This document shows positions 1 to 8,952 of a stretch of DNA of 64,000 nt, one piece after another. Both the position numbers and the translations under genes were made by a program. The notes beneath the pieces are model-generated. The model ran no database searches and was not told where the DNA came from. It saw nothing but the letters and a program-made list of their open reading frames with translations. Source of the stretch: Burkholderia cenocepacia (GTDB taxonomy: Bacteria > Pseudomonadota > Gammaproteobacteria > Burkholderiales > Burkholderiaceae). Numbering within the stretch: the first letter of the stretch is position 1; every line of letters starts with the position of its first letter. Location: positions 310,001-374,000 of the forward strand of contig NZ_UAQZ01000017.1 in assembly GCF_900446215.1 (NCBI RefSeq), read 5' to 3'.

Positions 1-1124
1 GCGATCAGCCGCCGCGTGACGATCTCGTTCGGCACCGTGTTGTCGAGAAAATGCCGGATCGCGCCGTGTTCGCGACGAAACGCGCCGTCGCGCCGCGTGT
101 TGATGCTGCCTTGCTGGGTCGGACCACGCCCGGCCCACAACGGTTCGCGCGCGAGCATCGCAATCGCGCGGCCGGTGTGTCCCATCATGTTGCGGCCCAC
201 CTGGCCCGACGTGTTCGCGACATCCGACATCAGCAGCAGCTTCGGAATCTCGACACCGTGCGCCGCGAGCACGAAGGTCCGCGCGGTCAGGCGCGTGCTG
301 TTGCCATCCGGCGTCATGTAGTGGATCGCGGCGATCTTGCGATTTTCGCCGCGCTCGATCTTGTAGACGACCGCATTCGTCAGCAGCCGCGCGCCCTGCG
401 CGACGGCGCGCAGCACCGGACGATCGCCGGAGAATTGCGCGCCGATCGGGCAGATCGGCGCGCAGTTGTTGTTGCCGGCGCAGGTCGGCCGGCCCTCGTA
501 GGGCCGCGTCGCGCGCGCGTTGGGCTCGTCGACGAAACGATGACCGATCGTCGCGACCTTTTCCGCGACCTGCTGCGTCAGGTACGACCACGGCTGCTGA
601 CGCATCGGGTAAGGCTTCGAGCGCGGCGGGAACGGCGCACCGCCCTGCCCGCTCTGGTCGTCGGTGTCCGAGCCCGACACGCCGATCTGTTCTTCCGCGA
701 GCTGGTACCACGGCTCGAGCTCGTCATAACCGATCGGCCAGTCGCGCCCCTGCCCGTACAGGCTGTGCAGCCGGAAATCGTTCGGCAGCATGCGCCACGT
801 CGCGCCACCCCAGTGCCACGTCGTACCGCCGACGAGCCGCAGGAACGACGGCTTCTGCAACACCGGGCCGACACTGTCGATGTAGCGATCCGAATAGCGG
901 CCGGTGGACGACTTCGGCGCCCACGGCAGATCCGGATACGGGCCGTTGTAGTCCGACTTGTTGCCGTAGTTGCGGAACGCGCGAACGAGCTCGGCCCGCT
1001 TCACGTCCGGCCCCGCCTCGATCACGATGACGGACTTGCGTTGCTGCGTCAGCGACTGCGCCACGGCGCCGCCCAGGATGCCCGCGCCGATGACGATGAC
1101 GTCCGCGTCATAGGAACTGCTCAT
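1..1124 (-). CDS. GMC-family FAD dehydrogenase large subunit (3' end beyond window)
   Basis: Flavin subunit of a membrane-associated sugar/alcohol dehydrogenase of the FAD-GDH, gluconate 2-dehydrogenase or sorbitol dehydrogenase type. It oxidises a hydroxyl group and passes electrons to a cytochrome c. An N-terminal FAD-binding GxGxxG (VIGAGILGG, about residues 11-19) is followed by Cys215-x5-Cys221-x3-Cys225, the spacing of the [3Fe-4S] site of Burkholderia FAD-glucose dehydrogenase. The start is the ATG at 1124. About 374 codons are visible and the C-terminal catalytic His region lies outside the window. It is the third gene of a leftward operon after the hitch-hiker subunit (26-bp gap) and the cytochrome. 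The substrate cannot be read from sequence. Confidence 0.9.
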   Translation of the reverse strand, partial: MSSSYDADVIVIGAGILGGAVAQSLTQQRKSVIVIEAGPDVKRAELVRAFRNYGNKSDYNGPYPDLPWAPKSSTGRYSDRYIDSVGPVLQKPSFLRLVGGTTWHWGGATWRMLPNDFRLHSLYGQGRDWPIGYDELEPWYQLAEEQIGVSGSDTDDQSGQGGAPFPPRSKPYPMRQQPWSYLTQQVAEKVATIGHRFVDEPNARATRPYEGRPTCAGNNNCAPICPIGAQFSGDRPVLRAVAQGARLLTNAVVYKIERGENRKIAAIHYMTPDGNSTRLTARTFVLAAHGVEIPKLLLMSDVANTSGQVGRNMMGHTGRAIAMLAREPLWAGRGPTQQGSINTRRDGAFRREHGAIRHFLDNTVPNEIVTRRLI

Positions 1125-1150
1125 GATTTCGATCCTCGTTCGAAGGCGGC

Positions 1151-1684
1151 TCAGCCGGCGTCGGTGGCCGGGCGTGCGGTCCAGTACTCGGGGCGCGCGC
1201 GGATGTAGGTTGGAATGACCGTGACGTCGGAGGTCGGCTCGAACATCAGCGCGGTTTCGTAGCCGACCATGCGCGCCTGCCCGCCGTGACCGACGCTGCC
1301 GGTGTAGAAGGCTTCGATGATGGCCAGCGCCGTCGCGCGCAATTCGGGGGCGGCGACGCCCAACGTGCGCACGAACGTATCGACCGGCTGCGTGCCCGTG
1401 CCGATCGCGACGGCCAGCGCGCGCAGCCGTGCGGGGAATTCGCGGTCCTGCTCGACGAGGCCGTCGTAGACCGACTGCACGTAGCGCGACGGCAGCGCCG
1501 AGCGGCGCGTCAGGTACGCGGCCACTCCGGCAAAGTCCCGCAGCGGCACGGCCTGCGGCGCGGTGGCCGCGCGCGCGATCAGCATGCCGGCCGGCAACGC
1601 GGCGGCAAGCGCCGCACCGGCCGACAGCTTCACGAGCCGGCGGCGCTGCGCATCCGGTGCGCCGCTCACATCGAAATCGTTCAT
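1151..1684 (-). CDS. Tat-exported small subunit of FAD-dependent dehydrogenase (FAD-SLDH/gluconate 2-DH subunit 3 type)
   Basis: A 177-aa protein with a twin-arginine signal (RRRLVKLSAG near residue 18, then an alanine-rich hydrophobic stretch). Small subunits of this family act as hitch-hiker chaperones that carry the cofactor-loaded flavoprotein through the Tat system. The large subunit next door has no signal peptide of its own, which fits this role. It sits between the cytochrome gene (15-bp gap) and the GMC gene (26-bp gap). In the described B. cepacia FAD-GDH operon the small-subunit gene comes first; here it is second, so this is probably a paralogous enzyme. Confidence 0.87.
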   Translation of the reverse strand: MNDFDVSGAPDAQRRRLVKLSAGAALAAALPAGMLIARAATAPQAVPLRDFAGVAAYLTRRSALPSRYVQSVYDGLVEQDREFPARLRALAVAIGTGTQPVDTFVRTLGVAAPELRATALAIIEAFYTGSVGHGGQARMVGYETALMFEPTSDVTVIPTYIRARPEYWTARPATDAG

Positions 1685-1699
1685 CGCGTGCCTCTCCTG

Positions 1700-2983
1700 T
1701 CAGTGGGCGGGCGCCGTGCGAATCTTCGCGACCTCGGCCGCGCTCACGCGGGCCCGGCCGTTGCCGAATCGTTCGCTCAGGTAGTTCACCAGCGTCACCA
1801 CTTCGTCATCGTCGAGTTCGGTCTGGAACGCCGGCATGAAATAGTGCGTGGCGCCGTTGTTCACGCTCGCGCCATGCATGACGACCTGCAGCAGGTTCGA
1901 CGCGGTGGCGGTGCCGACCGCGCTATTGGCGAACAGCGACGGGAAGAAGCCGTCCGTCGTGCCGGCGCCCGTCATCCCGTGGCAGCTCGCGCAATGATCG
2001 AGGTAGAGCGACGCACCGGCCGGCGTCTGCCCGCCCGCGGCGGCCGCGGCGCGGATCGCGAGGTAGTCGTCGGCGGGACGCCCCTGGGTCGAACGCGGTG
2101 CGGTATCGGCGCCCTTCGCGGCGGGCACGGTCGACAGATACACGGCGATCGCGTTCAGATCGCGTGCGCTCATCCGGCTGAAGCTGTGCTCGACCGCCTC
2201 CGCCATCGGGCCCGCGGCCTGCGCCTTGCCCGGGACGTTGCCGGTACGCAGGTACTGGACGATTTGCGCGGTCGTCCACGTGCCGATGCCCGCGTCGCGA
2301 TCGCGCGTGATGTTGAACGCCTGCCAGCCGGCGAGCGGCGCGCCGGCGAGATAACCGACGCCGGTTTCGTCGTACGCCAGCTCCTGCATCCCGATGCCGC
2401 GCGGCGTATGGCAGGTACCGCAGTGCGCGGCGCCCTGCACGAGGTAGGCGCCGCGATTCCACTCGGCGTCGCGCCCGGGTTTCGGCACGTACGCGCCTTC
2501 GCGCAGATACAGCGCGTTCCAGATCTTCAGCGGCCAGCGTACGGTCAGCGGCCACGGGAAATCCGGCGCGCGGTTCGGCTGACGCACCGGCGCGACGCCC
2601 TGCATGAAGTACGCGTACAGGTTCGCGATGTCGTCGTCGCTGAACTTCGTGTACGACGGGTACGGCATCGCCGGGTACAGGTTGCCGCCGTCGCGCCGCA
2701 GCCCCTTGCGCAGCACGTTCGCGAAGTCCTGCTCCGAGTAGCGGCCGATCCCCGTTTGCCGGTCCGGCGTGATGTTGGTCGAGTAGATGTTGCCCATCGG
2801 CAGCGGCATCGCGAGACCGCCCGCGAACGGCTGACCGCCCTGCACCGTATGGCACGCGACACAGTCGGCCGCGACGGCCAGCGCCTTGCCCGCGGCGACG
2901 CGATCGGCCGCCTGCCCGGCCGCCGACGCGGAGGTCGCGATGAGGAAAAGCACGACAAGGGCGGAAAGGCCGGGCAAACGCAT
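1700..2983 (-). CDS. triheme membrane-bound cytochrome c subunit
   Basis: Electron-transfer subunit of the dehydrogenase, 427 aa. A Sec signal peptide (about residues 1-22) is followed by three c-type heme sites: CVACH (41-45), CGTCH (188-192) and CASCH (331-335). This triheme layout is typical of alcohol, gluconate and FAD-GDH dehydrogenase cytochromes that pass electrons to ubiquinone in the periplasm. I chose the ATG at 2983 over an upstream in-frame start at 3055 because the signal peptide begins there and AGGAA lies just upstream. It is the first gene of the leftward operon, and an inverted repeat (3097-3127) lies in its promoter region. Confidence 0.9.
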   Translation of the reverse strand: MRLPGLSALVVLFLIATSASAAGQAADRVAAGKALAVAADCVACHTVQGGQPFAGGLAMPLPMGNIYSTNITPDRQTGIGRYSEQDFANVLRKGLRRDGGNLYPAMPYPSYTKFSDDDIANLYAYFMQGVAPVRQPNRAPDFPWPLTVRWPLKIWNALYLREGAYVPKPGRDAEWNRGAYLVQGAAHCGTCHTPRGIGMQELAYDETGVGYLAGAPLAGWQAFNITRDRDAGIGTWTTAQIVQYLRTGNVPGKAQAAGPMAEAVEHSFSRMSARDLNAIAVYLSTVPAAKGADTAPRSTQGRPADDYLAIRAAAAAGGQTPAGASLYLDHCASCHGMTGAGTTDGFFPSLFANSAVGTATASNLLQVVMHGASVNNGATHYFMPAFQTELDDDEVVTLVNYLSERFGNGRARVSAAEVAKIRTAPAH

Positions 2984-3096
2984 GGAAATCGTTCCTGGAG
3001 GAATCCGGTGGAAAAAGCGGTTTCGGGCGCTTTTGCGATGCGGCCCTCTATTCATTCGAAGGAACCGACCGCTTGGCGTGGCCGCACTATATCATC

Positions 3097-3127
3097 TTCT
3101 GTATCGATACACTAAATCGATACAGAA
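3097..3127. promoter_or_regulatory. 12-bp inverted repeat, probable repressor operator
   Basis: Perfect inverted repeat: TTCTGTATCGAT (3097-3108) and ATCGATACAGAA (3116-3127), separated by 7 bp. The left half also contains the palindrome TGTATCGATACA (3100-3111). It lies between the divergently oriented cytochrome operon and the broken SDR gene, in unusually AT-rich sequence. The shape fits a TetR-like dimer operator. No such regulator is encoded next to it, so the protein is unknown. Confidence 0.6.
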
Positions 3128-3296
3128 TTGCCATTCGGGTAATAATCAGCGAGTGCTCGACCAGCGCCGCAGGATCGATCGCGCTTTGCAAGCGTGCGCG
3201 AACCGGCGCGGCGGCGCATTTCGACTACATTGCCGAAGTGGCGATGACATCGGTCATCGCCGGCCTCCCCTTACTCGACCCGCAGGAAACCCAGCC

Positions 3297-4055
3297 ATGT
3301 CTGTCTCGAAGAAATTCGCCGCCGTCACGGGCGCCGGCTCCGGCATCGGCCGCGCCGCGGCCCTCGCGCTTGCCCAGGCCGGCTTCACCGTTGCGCTGCT
3401 CGGGCGCACGGAGGCGTCGTTACGCGAAACGCAGGACGCGATCCGCGCCGCCGGCGGCGACGCGCAGGTGTTTCCGGTCGACGTCACCGACGAAGCGTCG
3501 GTCGACCACGCGTTTGCACGGATCGCGCAACAATTCGGCCGGCTCGATGTCCTGTTCAACAATGCCGGCCGCAACGCCCCGGTCGTTTCCCTCGATGAAT
3601 ACGAGCTCGACGTGTGGAACAGCGTCGTCGCGACGAACCTGACCGGGGTGTTTCTGTGCGCGCGGGCCGCATAGCGGATGATGAAAGCGCAGACGCCGCA
3701 GGGCGGCCGAATCATCAACAACGGCTCGATCTCGGCGCACGCGCCGCGCCCCGACACGATCGCGTACACGGCCACCAAGCACGCGGTGACCGGGATCACG
3801 AAGTCGCTGGCGCTGGACGGCCGCCGGTACAACATCGCATGCGGCCAGATCGACATCGGCAACGCCGCGACGTCGCTCACGGAACGGATGACGCAAGGCG
3901 TCCCGCAAGCGGACGGCAGCCTGGCGCCCGAAGCGCGGATGGACGTCGCGCATGTCGCGAACGCGATCGTGCAGATGGCGAATCTGCCGCTCGACACCAA
4001 CATCCTCAACATGACGATCATGGCGACGGCGATGCCGTTCGTCGGTCGCGGATAG
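3297..4055 (+). pseudogene. SDR-family oxidoreductase interrupted by an in-frame TAG
   Basis: Classical short-chain dehydrogenase of about 252 aa, split by an amber codon at 3672-3674 (residue 126). The first part has the cofactor motif TGAGSGIG and the NNAG motif. After the TAG the same frame continues (CGG at 3675, ATG at 3678) with the catalytic-serine region NNGSIS, the YTATK active site and a normal C-terminus ending at 4055. There is no frameshift, only a stop replacing a sense codon between the NNAG and catalytic-serine segments. It is most simply a recent pseudogene. Amber suppression, two-fragment expression and sequencing error are alternatives. Confidence 0.85.
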
Positions 4056-4319
4056 CGGGCGCCGAGGTCGTACCGGGAGGCCTCGTCCACGAACGGATGC
4101 AATGCCTCCCGTCGCTCGATGCGCGTCACCGGTCGGGCCGGTGCAGCACGCCGCGCCGCGCGTGTTCCGTCAACGTATCTTCTTTTTCTCGCCGGTCGAC
4201 GGCGGCTTACATACGACGAACCGACGACGGTCCTGCCCCTGAACGACATAGGCACGGCGCGGGTACGAAAGGATTGAGCGGCCCCGCAATAGAGCCGGAT
4301 GGAATGCGAACGCGCGGCG

Positions 4320-5192
4320 TTACGCCCGCAGGATATCCTCGGCGACATGCTCGAACGGCACGCGCCCGTGGCGAAGTTCCACCGTTGCGTCGCTTTCGAA
4401 GCCGATATGGCCGTTGTTCAGCCCGCGATTCAGTTCGATGAAACCATCGATCGCGGCAGTCGAGAACGGGTTCATCGCGAGCACCCCGGCCCATGCGGAC
4501 GGCTCGAGCGCCACCGGTCGCACCGGCCGATTCAGCACGCGCGCAAAGGCATCCGCGATGTCGGCCGGTGAATACGCGCTCGGCCCCGCCAGCCCGACCT
4601 TCCGGACACCGCTCCAGTCTTCCTGCAGCATTTCCGCCGCAACGCGGCCGATGTCTTCGGTCGCGACCATCGGGATCGCCCGTTCGACCGGCCCGAGCAG
4701 ACTCGGCAGGATACCCTGCACGCGGACCGGCTCGACGACGCGCGCCCAGTTCTCCATGAAGTAGGCGGCCCGCAGGAACGCGACCGGTATGCCCAGTTCG
4801 GCCAACCGCTGCTCGGCCGTCCGGTTGGTCGCAATCACGCCGGTGCCGGCCGACCGGTCCGCGCCGACCGACGACAGCAACACGAGTTTCGGCAAGCCCG
4901 TCGCGCGAACCGCCGCGGCGACGGCACGCGCCGTCACGTCCGCGTGCTCGAACAGATTTTCCAGCGCATAGTTGGGCGGCTTGACCAGATATGCACCGCG
5001 CGCGCCGGCGAACGCCTGCATCAACGCAGCGGAATCGGCCAGATCGGCAACCACCACTTCCGCACCCAGCTCCGTCCAGCGCACCGCCTTCGCTCGATCG
5101 CGCACGACCACGCGAACCGGAACCCCTGCATCGATCAGCACCCGGGCGGCGACGGCCCCCGTGCGTCCTGTGACACCCGTGACAACGTACAT
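4320..5192 (-). CDS. NmrA-like NAD(P)-binding protein (SDR-like, azoreductase/NmrA type)
   Basis: A 290-aa atypical SDR. It begins with the Rossmann motif TGVTGRTG (about residues 5-12), has LVLLSSVGA in the middle, and lacks the YxxxK catalytic pair, as in the NmrA/HSCARG group. Members act as NAD(P)H-dependent quinone or azo reductases or as redox sensors. The start at 5192 is preferred over 5216 because GGGAG lies 5 nt upstream and the Rossmann strand begins at once. It diverges from a LysR gene across about 86 bp, so control by that LysR is likely. Confidence 0.82.
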   Translation of the reverse strand: MYVVTGVTGRTGAVAARVLIDAGVPVRVVVRDRAKAVRWTELGAEVVVADLADSAALMQAFAGARGAYLVKPPNYALENLFEHADVTARAVAAAVRATGLPKLVLLSSVGADRSAGTGVIATNRTAEQRLAELGIPVAFLRAAYFMENWARVVEPVRVQGILPSLLGPVERAIPMVATEDIGRVAAEMLQEDWSGVRKVGLAGPSAYSPADIADAFARVLNRPVRPVALEPSAWAGVLAMNPFSTAAIDGFIELNRGLNNGHIGFESDATVELRHGRVPFEHVAEDILRA

Positions 5193-5278
5193 GTGTTCTC
5201 CCAATAGCCGCTCCACCGGTTGGAGCGATGGTTTCGATGATGTACGCTGACCTCACATAACTCAAATGCATACCGATC

Positions 5279-6208
5279 ATGTCAAACATGCACGAAGCGG
5301 ATTTACGGTCCGTCGATCTCAACCTGCTCAAGCTGCTCGACGCATTGCTCAAGGAACGCAGCGTCACGCGTGCCGGCATGCGGCTCGGCCTGACCCAGCC
5401 CGCTGCGAGCCGCGCGTTGGGCCGGCTGCGCACGCTGCTTCACGATCGTGTCGTCGTGCGCACGCCGAAGGGGCTGGAATTCACGCCGCGCGCGGCATCG
5501 CTTGCGCAGCGCGTGTCGCGTGTACTGACGGAAGCGGCAGGCATCGTCGCGCCTGCGGTGTTCGACCCGGCCACCGCGCGCGGACTGTTCTCGATCGCGA
5601 GCCTTGATCACATGGCGTTGACGCTGATTCCGGATGTGAATGCGCGGCTGGAACGAAGCGCGCCGGGACTGGATCTCGATGTTCCGCCGTCACGCAGCAA
5701 TAACGTCGAACTCGTGACGGATGGCACCGCAGGTATCGCGCTCGGCGTATTCGACGACGATACGTTGCCCGCCGGCATCTATCGTCGAAAGCTCTATGAC
5801 GATAATCTGGTCTGCATCGTGCGGAACGGGCATCCAGCACTGTCGGCGCGGCTGACACCGAAGCGTTTCGCCGCGCTGTCGCACGTGCTGGTGACGATCG
5901 GCGGCCGGGGTGGAGAACTCGTCGACGCAGCGCTCGCGCGGCAAGGGCTGCACCGGCGGATTGCAATGCGGCTACCGCATTTCCTGGTGGCGCCGATGGT
6001 GGTCGCGAAGAGCGACATGACGCTAGTGCTGCCGCAACGGTTGGCGCGGCATGTCGCGTTGTCGATGCCGGTCACGCTCGTGAAGTTGCCGGTCGAGGTG
6101 CCGTCTTTCTCGCCGTCGATGATCTGGCACGAACGCACACACGACGATCCCGCGCATGGTTGGCTGCGGCAGCAGATCGTGGAAGTTGCGCGGGAGATGG
6201 GGCGCTAG
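5279..6208 (+). CDS. LysR-family transcriptional regulator
   Basis: A 309-aa LTTR with the N-terminal winged helix (LLDALLKERSVTRAGMRLGL, then TQPAASRALGRLR) and a C-terminal periplasmic-binding-like effector domain of the NodD/SyrM-like subgroup (pattern SVDLNLLKLL). It is divergent from the NmrA-like reductase gene, the usual LysR/target arrangement. The ATG at 5279 is the first in frame ahead of the HTH. The effector is unknown. Confidence 0.9.
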   Translation: MSNMHEADLRSVDLNLLKLLDALLKERSVTRAGMRLGLTQPAASRALGRLRTLLHDRVVVRTPKGLEFTPRAASLAQRVSRVLTEAAGIVAPAVFDPATARGLFSIASLDHMALTLIPDVNARLERSAPGLDLDVPPSRSNNVELVTDGTAGIALGVFDDDTLPAGIYRRKLYDDNLVCIVRNGHPALSARLTPKRFAALSHVLVTIGGRGGELVDAALARQGLHRRIAMRLPHFLVAPMVVAKSDMTLVLPQRLARHVALSMPVTLVKLPVEVPSFSPSMIWHERTHDDPAHGWLRQQIVEVAREMGR

Positions 6209-6262
6209 GTATGGCCTGCAGGCGTACGCGACGCATCGCGCTCGGCGCAACCCGCTTCTCTG

Positions 6263-7357
6263 TCACACATCCGGATCTGGAATCCGCGCCGACTGAATCA
6301 CCACCAGCGTATCGCCCGCCTCGATCCGGCACGGCGGATCCTCGTAAAACGAATGAATCTTCCCGCAGCGGTCGAGCCCGACCACGATCGCGCCCGGCAC
6401 GACGTTCGTCAGGCAGCCGATTTCATGCGGCAACGCCTCGCGCTCCAGCAGCGTCGCGCGCCCGCGCGTCGACAGCATGTCGTTCACGAACGGCACGATG
6501 TAGCGGCTATGGACCGCGTCCGCCAGCAACAGCGCGCCGATCTTCGTCGACGACACGATCACGTCCGCGCCGGCCTGCCGCAGTTGCCGCTGGTACAGGT
6601 TCTCCTGGATCCGCACGACGATCTTCGTATCGGGCGCGATGCTGCGCACCGACAGCGTCAACAGGATCGCGGTCGGATCGTCCGTCACCGAAATGATCAC
6701 GGCCTTCGCCGCGCGCACCTGCGCCTGCTGCAGCAGATCCTCGTGCGCCGGATCGCCGAGCAATCCCGTCACGCCGAGCGACGTCGCCGCCTCGAGAGCC
6801 TGCTGCTGCGAATCGATCACGATGATCGTCGCCGGATCGACGCCGCTCTCCAGCAACTCGCGCACCGCGATCGACCCCGACAGGCCATAACCGCACACGA
6901 CGATGTGATCGGACAGTTGCTTCTGCAGGCGTTTCATGCGGAATTCCTCGATGACGCGCTGGATCACGAACTGATACGCCGTGCCCAGGAAAATGAACCA
7001 GATGCCGATGCGGATCGGCACGATGAAGAACGCATCGAGCAGGCGCGCCCGCGCCGTGACGGGCACGATATCGCCATAGCCGACCGTCGCGACCGTAACC
7101 ATCGTGAAGTACACGAGATCGGCCACGGTCATCGGCGTGCTCTTGGTCGAATCGCGCAGGCCGTCGCGATCGAGATACAGCACGAGGAACGCGAGCGTGC
7201 ACAGCAGCACGACCGCACCGAGGCGGAACAGCAGCGTGCGCCGCGGCGAGGTCGCCGGGCGCGTGAACAGCGTGCGCGCACGCGGCGCCTGCCACGGATT
7301 GCGGGCGCGGCGCAGGCGCATGCGCAAGGAGCGGCGCTGATCGGATGGCGTGGCCAA
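6263..7357 (-). CDS. two-TM potassium channel with RCK (TrkA-N/TrkA-C) domains
   Basis: A 364-aa ion channel subunit. A basic N-terminus is followed by a membrane helix (about 43-61), a pore loop with the K+ selectivity filter TVGYGD (91-96) and an inner helix (about 110-130). A cytosolic RCK/TrkA-N Rossmann domain begins near 150 (GYGLSGS), followed by a TrkA-C domain (about 280-360). Family members are tetrameric K+ channels gated by ligands bound to the RCK ring. It is convergent with the LysR gene. An AGGAG lies upstream of the ATG at somewhat long spacing, so the start could be slightly different. Confidence 0.9.
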   Translation of the reverse strand: MATPSDQRRSLRMRLRRARNPWQAPRARTLFTRPATSPRRTLLFRLGAVVLLCTLAFLVLYLDRDGLRDSTKSTPMTVADLVYFTMVTVATVGYGDIVPVTARARLLDAFFIVPIRIGIWFIFLGTAYQFVIQRVIEEFRMKRLQKQLSDHIVVCGYGLSGSIAVRELLESGVDPATIIVIDSQQQALEAATSLGVTGLLGDPAHEDLLQQAQVRAAKAVIISVTDDPTAILLTLSVRSIAPDTKIVVRIQENLYQRQLRQAGADVIVSSTKIGALLLADAVHSRYIVPFVNDMLSTRGRATLLEREALPHEIGCLTNVVPGAIVVGLDRCGKIHSFYEDPPCRIEAGDTLVVIQSARIPDPDV

Positions 7358-7417
7358 CGGGGAATCTCCTGAAGGATGCGGGCTCGATTCTACGACGGGA
7401 ACGCGTGCGCCCGGCCG

Positions 7418-8752
7418 TCACAGCATGCTGCGCGGCCGCACCATCGTGCCGTCGACGAAACGCCGTGCACGAAACGCCGAGAGGTCGAGCGACGGCGCGC
7501 CCGTGTCGATCCATTCGGCGAGCAGCCGGCCGACGATCGGCCCCATCGCGAAACCGTGACCGCAGAACCCCGTCGCGATCGCGAGCCCCGACGGCGTGCC
7601 GGGCGCATCGATCACCGGAATGCCGTCGGGCAGCACGTCGATCAGGCCGGCCCACGCCTCGACGATCTGCGCATCCTTCAACGCGGGAAAGATCGCCTTG
7701 AGCTTCGCGAGCGCACGCGGCGCATGCGCGCGATTCGGTTGCGGCTGCGGATCGCGCGGCTCGATCGCCCCGGTCGTGCCGTGGATGCGGGCGAGCACGT
7801 CGCGCCATGCGGATGCATTCAGGTGCAGCCGGAATTTGTCGCGCTGCGACCAGAACTCCGGCCAGAAGAGGCTCAATCCGCGCAGGTGGCCGAGCGTCAG
7901 ATCGACGTCGACCTGCATGTCGTCGGCGAGATTGATCGCGCCGTTCTTGCGCTGCCGGATGCCGAGACCATGGCCCCACACGGTCGCCGCGGACACCGGC
8001 GCGACCACGTTGGTGCGCATGCAGGTGCCGCGCACGGCCTGCTGCGGCAGCCGGATGCCGACGCCGTCGAGCAGCCGGAAACTGGTCGCGCCGGCCGCGC
8101 AGATCACGCGCCGCGTGCGGATCGTGCCGCGTTCGGTCGCGACGCCGACGACCGCGCCGCCGGCCGTCTCGATCGCGGTGACGCCGCAGCCTTCGAAGAA
8201 ACGCGCGCCGGCCTCGGTCGCGCGCGCCGCGAACGCGGCGGCCACGCGGCGCGGCTCGGCCTGCCCGTCGGTCGCCGTATACAAGCCGCCGAGGGTACGC
8301 GCCTGCGTCGACAGCCCGCTCACGCGTTCGTCGATCTGGGCGCGCGTCAGCGTGCGCGTGTCGAGCCCGTGCTCGCGCGCGACGGCGAGCCATGCCTGGA
8401 ACGACGCCCAGTCGTCTTCGTTGTCGGCCAGGTACAGGCAGCCGCCCTGCCGCCATTCGAGATCGAAGCCGAGTTGTTGCTCCAGGCCTTCCCAGATTCG
8501 CATGCCGGCCATCATCAGCGGCACTTCGGCGGATTCGCGCCCCTGCTGGCGCACGAAGCCCCACGCGCGCGTCGATTGCTGGCCGGCGATGCGCGACTTG
8601 TCGAGCACGACGGCTTTCAGGCCACGCAGGCCGAGGTAGTAAGCGGCCGCGCAGCCCATGATGCCGGCGCCGGCGATCACGACGTCGGCCTCGACCGGAA
8701 ACGCCGTAGCGGCGTGGCTCAATGCGTCGTGCAGCGGATAAGTGGTGGTCAT
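7418..8752 (-). CDS. FAD-dependent amine/D-amino-acid oxidase (DadA/DAO family)
   Basis: A 444-aa DAO-superfamily flavoprotein. It has the dinucleotide motif GAGIMGCAAAYYLGLRG (about residues 27-43), LDKSRIAGQQS for FAD ribose contact, and the C-terminal FAD-binding stretch ATGFCGHGFAMGPIVG. Family members oxidise secondary or primary amines (D-amino acids, glycine, sarcosine, opines). No transporter or partner subunit lies beside it, so the substrate is open. It is divergent from the LexA-boxed gene, about 200 bp apart. Confidence 0.85.
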   Translation of the reverse strand: MTTTYPLHDALSHAATAFPVEADVVIAGAGIMGCAAAYYLGLRGLKAVVLDKSRIAGQQSTRAWGFVRQQGRESAEVPLMMAGMRIWEGLEQQLGFDLEWRQGGCLYLADNEDDWASFQAWLAVAREHGLDTRTLTRAQIDERVSGLSTQARTLGGLYTATDGQAEPRRVAAAFAARATEAGARFFEGCGVTAIETAGGAVVGVATERGTIRTRRVICAAGATSFRLLDGVGIRLPQQAVRGTCMRTNVVAPVSAATVWGHGLGIRQRKNGAINLADDMQVDVDLTLGHLRGLSLFWPEFWSQRDKFRLHLNASAWRDVLARIHGTTGAIEPRDPQPQPNRAHAPRALAKLKAIFPALKDAQIVEAWAGLIDVLPDGIPVIDAPGTPSGLAIATGFCGHGFAMGPIVGRLLAEWIDTGAPSLDLSAFRARRFVDGTMVRPRSML

Positions 8753-8891
8753 TGTTTTCTGTCGGGTATCAATGCATGGCCGGCCAAGCTTATCGCGGCA
8801 ACGTCGTCACATGAAGCGGGCGGCACGCGATCCGGACCCTGCCCCATCCCCACATCCAGGCTCGCCCGCCGACCGGCCCCGTTTTTTCGGC

Positions 8892-8936
8892 TTGACGATT
8901 CCGGTTCGGCACGAGATAAACTGTATATCCATACAG
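8892..8936 (+). promoter_or_regulatory. sigma70-type promoter with overlapping LexA (SOS) box
   Basis: TTGACG (8892-8897), 17-bp spacer, GATAAA (8915-8920), followed at once by CTGTATATCCATACAG (8921-8936), a CTGT-N8-ACAG match to the LexA operator shared by E. coli and betaproteobacteria. The operator covers the expected transcription start, the standard place for repression. The ATG of the next gene is 17 nt further on. Nothing else within 500 bp on this strand could be its target. Confidence 0.8.
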
Positions 8937-8952
8937 TGTCATCGCAGTAAAA

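Noticed and set aside
4129..4145. CACCGG-N5-CCGGTG hairpin downstream of the broken SDR
   Set aside because: Short stem with no T-run; expected by chance in GC-rich DNA.
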